Under the pieces are notes generated by a model. It was not told the origin of the DNA. It saw only the letters and a program-made list of their open reading frames with translations, and ran no database searches. The position numbers were made by a program, and so were the translations under genes. This document shows positions 37,108 through 50,129 of a stretch of DNA of 64,000 bases, in pieces. Positions within the stretch are counted from its first letter, which is position 1; the number at the start of each line of letters is the position of its first letter. Source of the stretch: Atrina japonica (lineage: Eukaryota > Mollusca > Bivalvia > Pterioida > Pinnidae); contig BROG01000080.1 in assembly GCA_030159075.1 (NCBI GenBank), positions 697,001-761,000 on the forward strand, given 5' to 3'.

Positions 37108-38215
37108 ATTAAGAAACAAGAGGCCAAGACGGCCTCAATTGCTCACCTGAGAACCATCTAAAAATGTGGAAAGAAGACCAAGAAGAATATGTACATGCAA
37201 GAAACATAAATATTGCTGTTTTAAGAAATTCATAAAAAAATTCTAAAAAAAAAATTTCAGCAAAATTCTTGCACAAAACATTTTTTCACCTATATACAAG
37301 TAAAACACTTTAATGCATCATTGTGAATGCAAGGGGCGGTAACTGAGGAAATTATGCAAAAATGAATGAAGATAACAAAGTCTGAAAAGACCTCGAGATG
37401 TGTCAAAAATTCATATTCTGATTTCTATGAAAAATACAACTTGAATCATAAATCCCTGTAGATCACTCAGAAAAAATCTGTTTTTCAATTTATGCAGCAT
37501 TCATGAGAAGAAGATTTTTAAAAAGGGGTACCTTATTGAACCTATTTTGCCCCATTCTAAATCCACCCCTGGGCTGATCTGGCTGAAAACTATAAACTTG
37601 GTAAAGGACCTTTAGCACTTGCTTCCTGCCAAGTTTCGTCAAAATTCCTTCAGTGGTTTTGAGAAAAAACGCTGATAGTGTGAAAAATGCAATCCTCCCC
37701 CCATACACACACACACCTTTTTTGCAGTCTTAAAAATTTCATAAAAAATTCTAGAAATTAAATTTCAGCAAAATTCTTGCACAAAAAGCTTTCTCCACCT
37801 AATGACAAGTAAAACACATTATAAAAATTAATGCATCAAAGTGAATACAAGGGGAGATAATTGAGGAAATCATGCAAAAATGAATGAAAATGACAGTCTG
37901 AAAAGACTTCAAAAACGCTTTAAAAATTCATATTCTGATTTCTATGAAAAATACAAACTTGAATTATACATCCATGTAGATAATTCAGAAACAATCTGTT
38001 TTTCAATTCATGCAACCCACTCTGGGTCCACCCCTGGGCTAATCTGACTGAAAACTATAAAATTGGTAAAGGACCTTGAGCACTTGCTTCCTTTTAAGTT
38101 TCATCAAAATCCCTTCAGTGGTTTCAGAGAAGAAGTCGAAAATATGAGAAAAGTTTACGGCCTGGAGGCCGGACGGGGAGTGATCACAATAGTTCACTTG
38201 AGTGAGCTAAAAATA
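37108..38215. repeat. Dispersed repeat (AACAAGAGGCC type), duplicated
   Basis: Opens AAACAAGAGGCCAAGACGG with TTGCTCACCTGAG and ends GGGGAGTGATCACAATAG with TTCACTTGAGTGAGCTAAAA. Two diverged halves share ATTCTGATTTCTATGAAAAA, AAATCTGTTTTTCAATT, CCACCCCTGGGCT and CCTTCAGTGGTTT, at about 37200-37735 and 37736-38150. This repeat type is widespread in bivalve DNA from memory. It is non-coding. Confidence 0.65.
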
Positions 38216-38511
38216 TATGTCAAACCTTTGAATTTTACTTCATATGTTATACAAGAAAGCTCAAAAAGCAATAAAGGGGACTCTGTTTTATGAAAGGACC
38301 CAAGTCTTGGAGTCAGACAAGGTGTCCAGACAGTACTTTCAACCTATGACTATTTCAAAAAAAATTAGGACTTGTGTTCATTTGTGTAGAAGATTGGGAA
38401 AAATGTGTTACCGGACTGGGAATCTAACCCAGGACCTTCCGAACACTAACAGGATGCTCTTACCAACTAAGCTATCTAGCCAACACCGTCTGCACTAATC
38501 GCCACATTAAA

Positions 38512-38830
38512 CTTTTTTTTTCTCAAATAATATGCTGGTGGTCAGTTTTTAATGATTGAAGTGAACTTTTGCAGTTCTGAGAAGAGACCACCAGCCTTTG
38601 GCAAGTGGTAATTGGTTTCTCAAAAATCATTGTTCCAAGTCAAACCACAATGATTAGAGCCTGGTTTGTATGCTTGCAGTAAACCTGAGAAGAGACCACC
38701 AGCCTTCGGCAAGTGATAATTGGCAAACTTTCTCACAAAATCAGCTTAGGTTCCAGCAGGGCTCAAACCCAAAATGACTAAAGGCTTGGTTTGAAATGAG
38801 ATGCTTGAACCACTCAACCATGGAGGCCCC
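38512..38830 (-). mobile_element. SINE-B copy with internal duplication
   Basis: Head on the minus strand GGGGCCTCCATGGTTGAGTG, then the SINE-B body. The segment GAGAAGAGACCACCAGCC with TTCGGCAAGTGATAATTGG occurs twice (about 38579 and 38690), so about 110 bp is duplicated. Confidence 0.75.
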
Positions 38831-38834
38831 CAAT

Positions 38835-40405
38835 TAGGACTTGTGACCTACATCCAAATCTACATATCTACAAAATGAATGACTAATTACTAATATGGTA
38901 CAGGATTTCATAAATCCTTTTTGGGACAGGGTCCTGTACCCTTACAATTGGGAATTTTACATCGCAATTAGCCAAATTGAGAAAAAAGTAACTATAATGG
39001 TGATTTTACTCATAAGAATAAAGACACAAAACTTGTGATTCATTTAGCTTCCCGTATTTAACTGACACCATGGATTTCATGTGAAGACTTGAAAGTGCAG
39101 TTGATACATGTACTAAAGTTTCCTTTTTATTGTTTAATACTGAATTTGAATAATACGGTGAACGTACTTTATAACTGGAAAATTTTTGCTATAAAATTGA
39201 GGAAAAAATAGCAGATTTTGCATTGGGGATGGATTCTTTTACAGGACCTGCATGATGATGATATTATTCCCTGTGGTAGGCCCCCTATGTTATCGTAAGA
39301 AGAGTTAATCTTTGTTTATAACAATACAATGTACCATAATTATGCCATTAAAAGAATATATAAACTGCTCTAAATCTTACACGAATAATTTTTCCACTTA
39401 TAATTATCTCTGGGAATAACAAAGCAACTTTTCAAAATGCTAAAGTACTTATTTTTACTTTAACCTCTGCTTGCGTTTAGAAGAATCATTTTCATATAGG
39501 CCTATTGCACAAAACTTCTTCACCACACCAAGTTTTTTGAGTTTTCTTTAGAATCAATAAAAAGGGGACAAAATGTCATTTTTAAGTTTGCCATGATAAT
39601 ACAATGTAAATATTGAAACAATAGTGTATTATTCTCAGTGTATTTCTTTCATGTTAATACTTGTTCACAAACATAGTTTAAATTTTTTGGTTCTAGCTAG
39701 AGCTTGATTCTTGGATTATCTCCCTTTATTTTGCCATGTGAAAACGGTCACATTATTCTTTTAACACATGCAACATGCAAGCATAAGCTTCTGCAACTGT
39801 GGCATACCATCATTCCTTTTTCGTTTCCTTACCTAATTCTGAATGAATCAGTATTTATCTTTATTTAACTATGTTTTCCTACAGTCTACCTACACACTAA
39901 AGCAATGGGCGCGGACATATTGCAACGTTCTAAAATCCGAATCATATAGGTGTAACAATCCGGAATAGCATTAAAAATTACCGATGATCTCTAATGAAAA
40001 AAGAAACCAAACAAACAAGACAAAACAAAACTGAAAAGTATTTACACTGCGTTTCAAAATAATAAGATTTCCTTTTCTTTATATCTGAAATGGTTTTTGT
40101 TCATGAATGCGTGGAAGGAACTTGAGGAAATATAAAATGACCGTAATATAAACTGGTTGCTGATCACACCAACTCGGAAAGTTCATGGTTTGTCAACAGA
40201 CAAATCTATTCACCAAGATACGCACGGTCGATTCGACCGCAGACTGCATGTAAGAAAGAGAAAAGGAGAAAAAACAGGCAGACTAAAATCGGACAAAGTG
40301 GTAGGCCTATTGTACGCGTCCCATCTTAGAACTTTCAGTAAAGGCTAGGTGGTGCTCTTTCCGCAACATTTATGAAATTTTGACCGTATCTATCAAATGA
40401 TGTTT
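38835..40405. other. Intergenic, no recognised feature
   Basis: AT-rich. Short frames only; no repeat family recognised. Confidence 0.5.
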
Positions 40406-40407
40406 TA

Positions 40408-40695
40408 CATAAAGGTGGATTAACTGTGTTTACCCCTAATATCGTTTTTTTTCTTTATTTTTACTACTTGTACTTGATGAACAATAACAAATAACAGATA
40501 TACACAGGCATTAAAATCTTATATTTCTATATATTGTATTTTGTGAAAATAAGGTCTGGTCCAGTGTACATTTTCACAAAATATATGGGAAATTAAGAAT
40601 TTTTATGACTGTGCAAAGATATATCTTTTTTTGTTATTGTATATTAATCTAAATCTGGTAAAAAAAAAAGATGAAATTAAAAAAATAACAGGTAA
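40408..40695. mobile_element. TTAA-type MITE, copy 3
   Basis: Interior words TACTACTTGTACTTGATG, TACACAGGCATTAAAATC, GTGAAAATAAGGTC and TTCACAAAATATATGGGA match 6249-6610 in order. The ends are eroded. Confidence 0.65.
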
Positions 40696-40734
40696 TCACG
40701 TAATGGTTCTCAATAACTTACTTTTTTAGTATGT

Positions 40735-41870
40735 ATACACGTTTTACAGACATAGCTGGTTCAGCTCAGTCAGTCAGAGTTGATTTATCGTGCGGTCAAA
40801 GCCCTTGCCACACGCTGGTCCAGGTCAACAAGTTTATAAATCCAAAGTCTATACACACGTTTTATAGACGTAGCTGGTCCATCCCGTCATGTGTATATAT
40901 CCAGAGACTATATAAACGTTTCATAGACGTATCTGGTCCATTCCGTCATGTGTATATACCCAGAGACTATGTACACGTTTCATAGACGTATCTGGTCTAT
41001 CCGGTCATCCAGAGGCTATATACACGTTCTATAGACGTCTCTGGTCCATTTTATCAAGTTTATATGTCCAGAGACTATATACACGTTCTATAGACGTCCC
41101 TGGTCAATCTGATCAAGTTTATATGTCCAGAGATTATGTACACGTTTTATAGACGTATCTGGTCCATCCTGTCAAGTGTTTATATAGAGAGACTATATAC
41201 ACGTTTTAAAGACGACTGTAGTCAACCCCGTCAAGTGTAATTTCCTGAGTTTATATACACGTTGAATAGACGTATCTGGTCCATCCTGCCAAGTGTATAT
41301 ATATCCAGTGACTATATACACGCTTTATAGACGTATCTGGTCCATCTCATGAGGTTTATATATCCAGAGACTATATACACGTTCTATAGATGTCTCTGGT
41401 CCATTTCATCAAGTTTATATATCCAAAGACTATATACGCGTTCTATAGACGTCTCTGATCCATCTCATCAAGTTTATATGTCCAGAGATTATGTACACGT
41501 TTTATAGACGTCTCTGGTCCATTCCGTCAAGTGTATATATTCAGAGACTATAAACACGTTTTATAGACGTCTCTGGTTTATCCCGTCAAGTGTAATTTCC
41601 AGCGTTTATATACACGTTGAATAGACGTATCTGGTCCATCCAGCCATATGTATATATCCACTGACTATATACACATTTTATAGACGCCTTTGGTCCACAT
41701 CATCAAGTATAATTTCCAGAGTTTATATACACGTTGAATAAACGTATCTGGTCCATCTCACCAAGTTTATATTCCAATTCATCAAGTTTAAATGCCCATA
41801 GACTATATACCAGTTCTATAAACAAACACGTTCTATAAATGTCTCTGGTCCATCTCAGCCAGTGTACCGT
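40735..41870. repeat. 59-bp tandem array, ~18 copies, with hairpin in each unit
   Basis: The unit contains ATAGACGTCTCTGGTCCATC, CCGTCAAGTGTATATATCCA and GAGACTATATACACGTTTT. CCAGAGAC and GTCTCTGG are complementary, so each unit can fold. Copies differ by 5-15% and the right end fades out near 41870. Confidence 0.92.
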
Positions 41871-42131
41871 CCTATGACATTCTAGTAATTTTTAAAAATT
41901 CTGTCATTCATGCATGTTAGAACTTTTCAAAATTACCAATACCGTATTCGACCCATTAAGCGCCTATGTCCATTTTTTACATGCGATCGAGAATATTTTC
42001 TGGCTGTATCTTGTCCGTCTCATTGTGAGCACACACATGATAATCTGTGACTGAAAGAGTAATAATTTCAAACTCAACGATTCCTTCAAAATATATGTAG
42101 GACTAGAATGAGCAGAATGTACATAGAAGTG

Positions 42132-42136
<5 letters not shown>

Positions 42137-42163
<27 letters not shown>

Positions 42164-42180
42164 GTTTTTTTTTTTTTTTT
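42137..42180. repeat. Poly-T tract
   Basis: A T run of about 42 bases with one G, followed by an A-rich stretch. Confidence 0.95.
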
Positions 42181-42209
42181 AGAATATAACACGAGTAAAT
42201 AAAAAAAAA

Positions 42210-43700
42210 AAACATCCTCAAGGAGCAAACAATTTCGGACTTTGTCCACACGTTCCTGACTCCCTTATAAGATATTAACATCTCCAGGGGTGCAGCCCCC
42301 AGGAAAAGGTTGACAAAAATGTATAAGACTTTTTATTTATTTTATGGAAAATTGAAAAATAATAAAGAATACCAACATTTCCGTGCCTCACTGCGCTCGG
42401 CTAAGACCTTCTGAACTTGCACCAACAGTCTAACTTTAAATCCTGGATCCGCCCCGATTCTATTGAAAATTCTAGAAGCTACACATACATACACCACTAG
42501 AACTACTGCTACCATTGGTAAAAAGTTTCAAATACATTGTATCATAATTTGGCATATCAGTTGTCTGTATTTAAGTTGAAAACCCGAACTAATCACCACA
42601 CTGCATTCCGCTAAGATTAAGGAAATTCGTACGTCTTATCACAGGTACAAACAGCTTAACTTACCTTTATACCTGATACACTATATATACATGTATATAT
42701 AGGTGTGTAAGACAGCGTACCTGATCGGTAAGCAGTAAGTCAAAAGTTACTTTTTCTACCGTCCTCAAATAACTAAACTAAAGTGCTGATTGTTTACAAA
42801 AAGAACCTACCTCAACTGTACGTGCTTTTATTCCGATCTTTGAGAATCTTCAACTGATTGCTGTTTAACGATTTTTAAAACGACGTTTTGTGAGTGAAAA
42901 CGATGAAGTTGTGATTGTCATTTATTTTCTGGAAGTATCCAGGAAGTTTTAGAATCAAATTGTCCAGTATAAGTTTTGTTTTAATTGTGACTGCACTAAG
43001 CTGAAAATTTTACAGCGGAAATTATTTATTTATAATACATCAAAAGGTAAGATATTTTATCACTCTATTTTATAATATTACGATTCTCAAAACTTTGTAT
43101 AATTCAAGAGTACACGTGGAATATGATATAAATCCGTGAAATATGCAGTGGACTATAGTCAAAGTTGTGCTTCAGCTAGTCCGATTGACTAATAGAAATT
43201 CTGTATAAACATTACAGTATAAACATGAGCAATGACTAATGAGTGTTTATAATGTACATTTATCATCAGAATTAACTAAGTAGCTCCTTAATTGATTTTC
43301 TTAACTCAAACCAAGACAATCATAGTTGTTTTGACTTATGACAGTATTAATACACAGAAATGGGACCACTTTGGGGCTGGTGAATTTGTCGTAGGACTAG
43401 CCAAATTTCTTTCCAACTAGTCCAACTGACTAGTGAGACACACATGCTAAATTCGAGCCCTCGTTGTTGGTGTCTCAAACTAATGTCGTGTTTTGAAAGC
43501 TAATAAAATGGCATTCTAGTGCATAACAATCCATACCGGTAATAAAAACAAAATCGACATTTAAATTTCGACGAAAAAAAAAGGCATTTGATACTTATAC
43601 ATGTATGTGTAACTATTATTATGTTCGCAGCGCACGAGTCGTTATGTTTACCGTTGCTTTAATTGTGCATATACTAGTGTATGTTGTAATAATACTTGTT
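42210..43700. other. Intergenic, no recognised feature
   Basis: No gene found. An AAAAG|GTAAGATAT sequence at 43046 could be a splice donor of an unseen transcript, but nothing else supports one. Confidence 0.45.
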
Positions 43701-43719
43701 CCACTCTCACACACATACA

Positions 43720-43853
43720 CACACACACACGCCTTGGAGACCACCTCACATCTTCAGTCCATTAAGTATTTTTTGAAGATTACGTCTAGACCCTCACTTA
43801 AGAGACCACATTTGTAATCAGACCACTATCTATATGATGTTAATAGTGAGGTT

Positions 43854-43895
<42 letters not shown>

Positions 43896-44012
43896 ATAAA
43901 TTATGTATATATATATAAGTATATATATATATATATAATATTTGTTTGTTAAAAATTATGTACTATGTAAGTTTCAATAAATAATTATTTAAGCTTTAGA
44001 TGTATGATACAT

Positions 44013-44062
<50 letters not shown>

Positions 44063-44095
44063 TTGTATATATATATACTTGTATATATCCCTGCG
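43720..44095. repeat. AC and AT microsatellites around a pogo-like fragment
   Basis: CA run at 43710-43730; a fragment with GGAGACCACCTCACATC and AATCAGACCACTATC at 43737-43852; AT runs at about 43855-43890, 43905-43935 and 44014-44095. Confidence 0.85.
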
Positions 44096-44661
44096 TGACT
44101 AGGCAGATCCACTGTGTGTGAATCGTCCTTAATTGCACTTTTTCCATGCAACGTTCATTTTACTCTCAGCTCCATTCAATTTTTACTATATTTATTTTGC
44201 TCCAATTAAATTATGCACGGTACCAGTGAAAGGAAATTTATAGCCTCCTTGGTCGTGTTTTTCTTCAACCACAAGGTGAAATCTTAGAAGTTCAAAGTCA
44301 TTCGACAAAGCGCTAATTTGCATATGAGAAACCGTGTTTCCTTTGAAATTCAAGATTTCAGTTATTCACCTGTCTCATGGCTCTGTCATATTTAATGAGT
44401 TCATGTTTCGTTATCTGTACAAATATAGATTTACACATACAGCGGCGGAAGTTTCTATGTAAAGCAGGGCCTACGGACATACGATGAACCGGATTTTTTT
44501 CTTCCTTCCTGATGAAATCTGTATACTCCGACTCCCGAGTGATGAGTCTTTAATCTGTCGGGCTAATAACGTTCGACCTTTCCCAATACCTATTCCAAAG
44601 TATATAGTTTATTTACAGGGAAATACCACAGTCCAATATCGGCTAAAAAGGTCCACCAATG

Positions 44662-45597
44662 TAAACTGGCACGTCCAGGTTCTGTCAAAAACTCAAAACA
44701 ATACGTTTTATTTTATTTTTTTTCAAAATATACCGGAATGCACGTCTGGTGAAATATGATTCCATGTATTACTAGAGCTATAATATTTGCATTGCCGAAA
44801 ACAAAGCTGTCACCCATGTTATGATTCAATTTAGACTCGTTTTGTTTGTAAACACGTACCAATTTAACTTGGTAGACCTATTGATAGTTCTTAACACTGG
44901 ATGATATTCATATCTTGAGACATGTACATAATGAGCATGGAGTTTAGAACTACCGAGGTAAATTGTCACATGTTTACAAACACAACGAGTCTAAATAAAA
45001 TCAAAACAGGGGTGACAGGTTTCTTGTCGACACAAAAATACTAGAACTCCGGTAATGCCAAGAATCCGTGCAAGGCAATACGTAAACATCTGAGTGTACA
45101 ACCTATTTTTGGAAAATGGACCGTATTGTTTTGATTTTTGACAGTACCCGGATGTGCCACTTTACCTTGGTAAACTAGTATAGGTCTACCAAGGTATAGG
45201 TAAAGTGGCACATCCTGGTTTAGTCAGAAACCAAATCAATACCGTCTACTTTCCAAAAATAGGTTGTACAGGTAAAACATATTGCCTTGCGCGGACTCCA
45301 CGCACTACTGATGTGACAACAAATAACTTGTCACCCCTGTTATGATTTGATTTAGACTCGTTGTGTTTGCAAACATGTACCAATTTACCTTGGTAGACCT
45401 ATAAATTGGCACACGTTTACAAACAGAACGAGCTTAATTGAATCATAATAGGGGTGACAGACTTGTTTTCGGAACACGAATATTAGAGCTACAGTAATAC
45501 ATGAAATCATGTTTTACCTGTGCATTCCTATTTCAAAAAAGAAGACGGTATTGTTTTGGTTTTTGACAGAACCCCGATGTGCCACTTTACCTTGGTA
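44662..45597. mobile_element. Cluster of four foldback arms in alternating orientation
   Basis: Arms at about 44662-44880, 44956-45173, 45189-45402 and 45405-45597 alternate in direction. The middle two make an almost perfect palindrome with a 15-base loop (GGATGTGCCACTTTACCTTG, then its inverse). Shared words are ACAAACACAACGAGTCTAAA, GGGGTGACAG, GTACAACCTATTTTTGGAAA and GACCGTATTG. No coding frame. Confidence 0.8.
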
Positions 45598-45858
45598 GGA
45601 GCCGGCCTGGCTCAGTCGACTCTTGATCGTCAGGTCGAGGTCGAGTCCAACTGGTCGGTTTCCTGTCCTTCGGATGAGACAGTAAAAACCGAGGTCCCGT
45701 GTCACAGTAGGTGTCGGCACGTTAAAGAACCCTAACTGCTCAATGGCCGTAAGTGCCGAGCATAGGCCAAAATTTGAAGCCCTTTCACCGGCATTTGGTG
45801 ACGTCTCCATATGAGTGAAAGATTCTTGAGTGGGACGTTAAACACCGACACAACAAAC
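45598..45858 (+). mobile_element. SINE-A copy, plus strand
   Basis: Starts GGAGCCGGCCTGGCTCAGTC, has GACGTCTCCATATGAGTGAA in its core and ends GACGTTAAACACCGACACAA. The 71-residue frame over the head is not a gene. Confidence 0.88.
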
Positions 45859-46527
45859 TAAATCTATGAGTGTCTTCCATTCCGGTTGTGTGTTCACTGT
45901 TATGTCGGTTCTAAATCTAAATCTATATGATGACGTCACCAAACGTAGATGATGTACTAGCCAGAAATATCCACCAATTCTACGGCCTCGGTATACGGTA
46001 TTGTTGTGAAGAATCTTAATTCATCAACCCCTGAGAAACAATGAACTCTTCTTTAAATCAGTGACTTAAGCAAGTCAGAATGCGATTTAAGGGGTGAATG
46101 GGTTTAACATGTAAAGTCTGTCTTAAAAGTGAAACCTCGGTTTTAACCATTTTAACATTGCAGACCACAATAGACCGTTCTGTTAATATAAATGAGCATG
46201 CCATTTCAACACCTAGGGTTGAAAGGATCATGTGTCGTCTGAGAGATCAGAATTTGACTTTCATGTCAAAATCCAACAACTCAAAACTTTTGTAAAGGGG
46301 TGGGGTGAATGATCGAGCTTGGTTTCGAATCAAGATATTCAGTTGTGAATGCTCCAACAGCCGCATCAAAACTATTTCTATACAAACAGTATGCCTAATA
46401 ACTCAATACTAGTAAATCGACACACGGAATACTTGTTTACATGTATTCATACACCTATCGCGGACAAAATGTACAGAAATTTATATATTATCTGCATTCA
46501 TTTATTTCATTGTTGTCTGGTTTACTT

Positions 46528-46665
46528 AAGGAAGGCCGGTGGTCTCTTCCCGGGCACATTTTAACCGGGTTAACGTTCTCTCCATAATTATTAAAATCTG
46601 ACCGCTACCATATAACTGAAAGATTGCTATATCATGTTGTCATGTAAAAAACCATTTTAACCAAT
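46528..46665 (+). mobile_element. SINE-B 3' part
   Basis: TTACTTAAGGAAGGCCGGTG, TCTCTTCCCGGGCACATTTT and TACCATATAACTGAAAGATT follow the SINE-B body; the head is missing. Confidence 0.75.
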
Positions 46666-46789
46666 TTATAAACTTTTTTCAACAAATTACACTCGACGTC
46701 AGAACACTATTCCGTTGCCTCCCAATACAAAACATTAATCATTTTTGACACACGAGTTTAATATCCGTTAACGTTCCGACTTATTTTTT

Positions 46790-47075
46790 ATGCTTGTTGT
46801 TTTTACACCCCGTCATGAATTTTTCACTTGTATTGAAATGTCACCAGCTTTAGGTGAAGTGCCACAAATATTGATCCGTGTTATATACTGACACCAACAC
46901 AGTGAGGGAACTTTCAATGTGTCACGCCTGCTGTGGCACAGGACCTCGGTTTTAAGCCGAACGTTCGGTGAAGGAACGGTCTCAACCATTTAAAAAAAAG
47001 TCTAAATTGCTATGACTTAGTGCCGGTCCCCTCCACTTGCGAGTCGAACGCTCTGTCACTAGACCACCGCAAGCC
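46790..47075 (-). mobile_element. SINE-D copy
   Basis: On the minus strand a tRNA-like head GGCTTGCGGTGGTCTAGTGA is followed by ACAGAGCGTTCGACTC. The body has ACCGAGGTCCTGTGCCAC and CACTGTGTTGGTGTCAG, and the tail is AAAAACAACAAGC. The layout parallels SINE-A, but the sequence differs clearly. Confidence 0.65.
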
Positions 47076-47583
47076 ACCACATTCACTCGGTTAATGAAGA
47101 TGATATCTCTGTTCTTTATAGACAATAACACGACCTCACCTAAGGCAAAGAAAGATTGTCATCAAAGTCCAGTCATAAAAACGAGGGGGAAAATGCTATC
47201 ACTGTAACGATAATCACACTGCATAACTGTGTGAAATTCTAGTCATTCCATTGGCCTTTTACCTTGAATGAATGTTTAAAAACACTGGAAATTTTTTTTG
47301 CACACTTTTCTTTATATTACTCATTCATTTCGTACGGTAGTGTATCAATTGTAGTAAATGGGAGAGTTTGTACGTCAAGCAGACGTTATGACCACAGAGC
47401 TAATGACGCAGACTAAATATATCTTGCTGACCGTTGCTGATCCCCTAAACCGGACACCGTGACCATTATTATGATGTTGTTTCGTTGACGACGAGACATC
47501 CATGTGATTGTGTCCCATTGGTATCTTCCTAATTATACTGTACCTTAAGACCATAAACTGCCCTTGTTTAATAATTTACTCAG

Positions 47584-47663
47584 TACAGAACCTTTCTTAA
47601 TCGACACCCTTACTAATCAGACCACTTGATTTAGTAAGGTGGTCTTAATAGCGAGGTTCCACT
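47584..47663. mobile_element. Short pogo-like MITE
   Basis: TACAGAACCTTTCTTAATCG at the left and, inverted, TACAGTGGAACCTCGCTATT at the right; 80 bp. Confidence 0.65.
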
Positions 47664-48510
47664 GTAACAGTCGATACGTGATTCATGGAATTGGATTGGA
47701 CGCTATTGACCTGTGTTTTTCAATTATATCAAATTTTCAACGGTATTATTAATCCATCCACCTCTAGTAGTCATATTTGAACTCGCCAATTTCAAAGAAT
47801 GGTAAAATACACTATTAGAATTCAGGAGTGAATAATTTAGAATCCACATTTTACCATAATGTCACATGCAATATTGATTTATTCACAAACCCCTTAATCA
47901 TGGTAGTAGACCATGCTGTCTATTGATTTGGGCGAGTCTAAATGTGAACTCAAGGGGTGACTAGATAAGAAAGAATTCCAAACATAATGATGATACTTTG
48001 CTTGACATAAGACCAAATATACGAATGGTAAATTTTTTTTTTGGTAAATTTATATTAAAATATTTGCCGTTTATATGGTGGCAGGACAGTCATTCAGTGT
48101 GAAATGTATGTAACGGATAAAATATCTCCATGACCAACCTATGTTCAAGATAGCCTGCAATGTACATAATAACATAGACATATTCAGTATACGGTATGCA
48201 TTCATTGTTTCTATAAATAATGATATACAAGTGAATATATAAATAGTATAAATATGCCCTTTGTTGTATCCGATAAGTGCATCAAAACAATTCATAATAC
48301 GAAATGCACACACAATAATGTTATTCAATCCTATGACGTACACACCGATCCCCGTTTGAAAAAAACAACAAACTATCAATGAGTGATCCGGAGTGTAAGA
48401 ATACCTCTGTTTTCATATTTTACACGTGCATTTTTTTAACAAGAATAAGAAAAATTCCTGCAGTTAATTGGTCTGCACTTGCAAATAAATATTAAGTACC
48501 AGACATTTTA

Positions 48511-48843
<333 letters not shown>

Positions 48844-49250
48844 TATATCCATATACCCAGCCACTCAATTCAAAAAATTTCAACATGACACATACTCCGT
48901 TTGAGAACTGTTCAAGAGATTATAATAGCTATTGGTAAAATATAAAACATCTGAAGGTGATAATATAAATGCTGACATACATTTTAGTCTGTTTGTCTCG
49001 TAACAATATATATTGTTGTATTGTCAATATAAGGACCACAAAGTACCTTTAATATACATATTTATGTTTTCAATACACATTTTGGCTCATTTAAAGCTTC
49101 TTTTCACACTGAAAATGGCTATTCTAGTTTAAATGCCGCCTAAGTAAGATCATAAACAATCAATTTAAAAGAGCAACAAATAACAATTGATTCCACTACG
49201 ACTACAAAATACTGAATGGATCCAGGGGTACGTGTATATATGTGTCATTA

Positions 49251-49290
49251 GCTAACTTTTAAATTGGAAATTTCCAATTTAAAAGTTAGC
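49251..49290. repeat. Perfect 40-bp palindrome
   Basis: GCTAACTTTTAAATTGGAAA is followed without spacer by its exact reverse complement. Allowing one mismatch, the symmetry extends five more bases on each side. Confidence 0.97.
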
Positions 49291-49374
49291 AAATGAAATA
49301 TGTTTACTGTAGAAATAGAGGAGGTCCAGGGTTTTTTCGAGCGTTGCGCATCTTTTCTGATTTTGCGGAAATTA

Positions 49375-49575
49375 ACAAACAAGTTACATCAACTTATATT
49401 AATGTCTCTCGTTGGCTCTGATGTTGGCATGTGGGGCTCCTTACTGTGGGGGGGGACCTAAATACCCGGATATAACCGCCGTGTCCGACCACCAAAACAT
49501 TTCACATACTTCCCTGACCAATCCAAGGACTCCGGGAAGCGTGTGCGCTAACCACTGCGTTACTCGTAAGCCCTA
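49375..49575 (-). mobile_element. SINE-C copy
   Basis: Minus-strand head GGCTTACGAGTAACGCAGTG with GTTAGCGCACACGC is tRNA-like. The body shares CTCTCGTTGGCTC and ACCCGGATATAA blocks with 6695-6880. Confidence 0.55.
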
Positions 49576-49912
49576 GCTCTCACTCACACAGAAAGAAGTA
49601 AACTTTACCATTGGCAGATCATGTTAAGGTGGGATTGCAGGGGTTGCAACCACCCCTTTGAAAAAGATCAAAACGTCCCCAGACCCCTCGCCTCTGAAGG
49701 CACGCGCACCTTCGGCGCTTGCATTTCGTAATAATAAAAATTATCACCCCCACCACTTTTTTAAAAAACATTCCTGGATCCGCCCCTGATTACAAACGAT
49801 ATATTGACAATTGAAATCATGTGACAGGTGTATTAGGGACTGGTAAGTTTGATAGATGTATGTTATAAGTGTCCATAATACCATTTAAAAAAAACACGAT
49901 TAAACTGCCATG

Positions 49913-50116
49913 TGGGGACTCCGTGCCCGAGTGGATAGCTGAGCATCACGCTTTAAACATTGAAGTCTCTTGTCTCTCGTTAGCGCGAGTTTGAGTTTCA
50001 CTGGAACCGTACCTAAGCTGATTTTGCGAGAAACATTGTCATGGTCTCTCTTCAAGGTAGAAACAAGCGACTGCCACCATATGACCGAGAAATTGTCGAG
50101 TCTGGCGTAAAACGAA
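49913..50116 (+). mobile_element. SINE-B copy
   Basis: Head GGGGACTCCGTGCCCGAGTG, body GGAACCGTACCTAAGCTGAT and tail GTCGAGTCTGGCGTAAAACG. Confidence 0.82.
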
Positions 50117-50129
50117 AAATTCATACTGT

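Noticed and set aside
45520..45810. Open frames over SINE-A (for example 45514-45810 minus and 45520-45735 plus)
   Set aside because: The same frames recur at every SINE-A copy; they reflect a non-coding SINE sequence.
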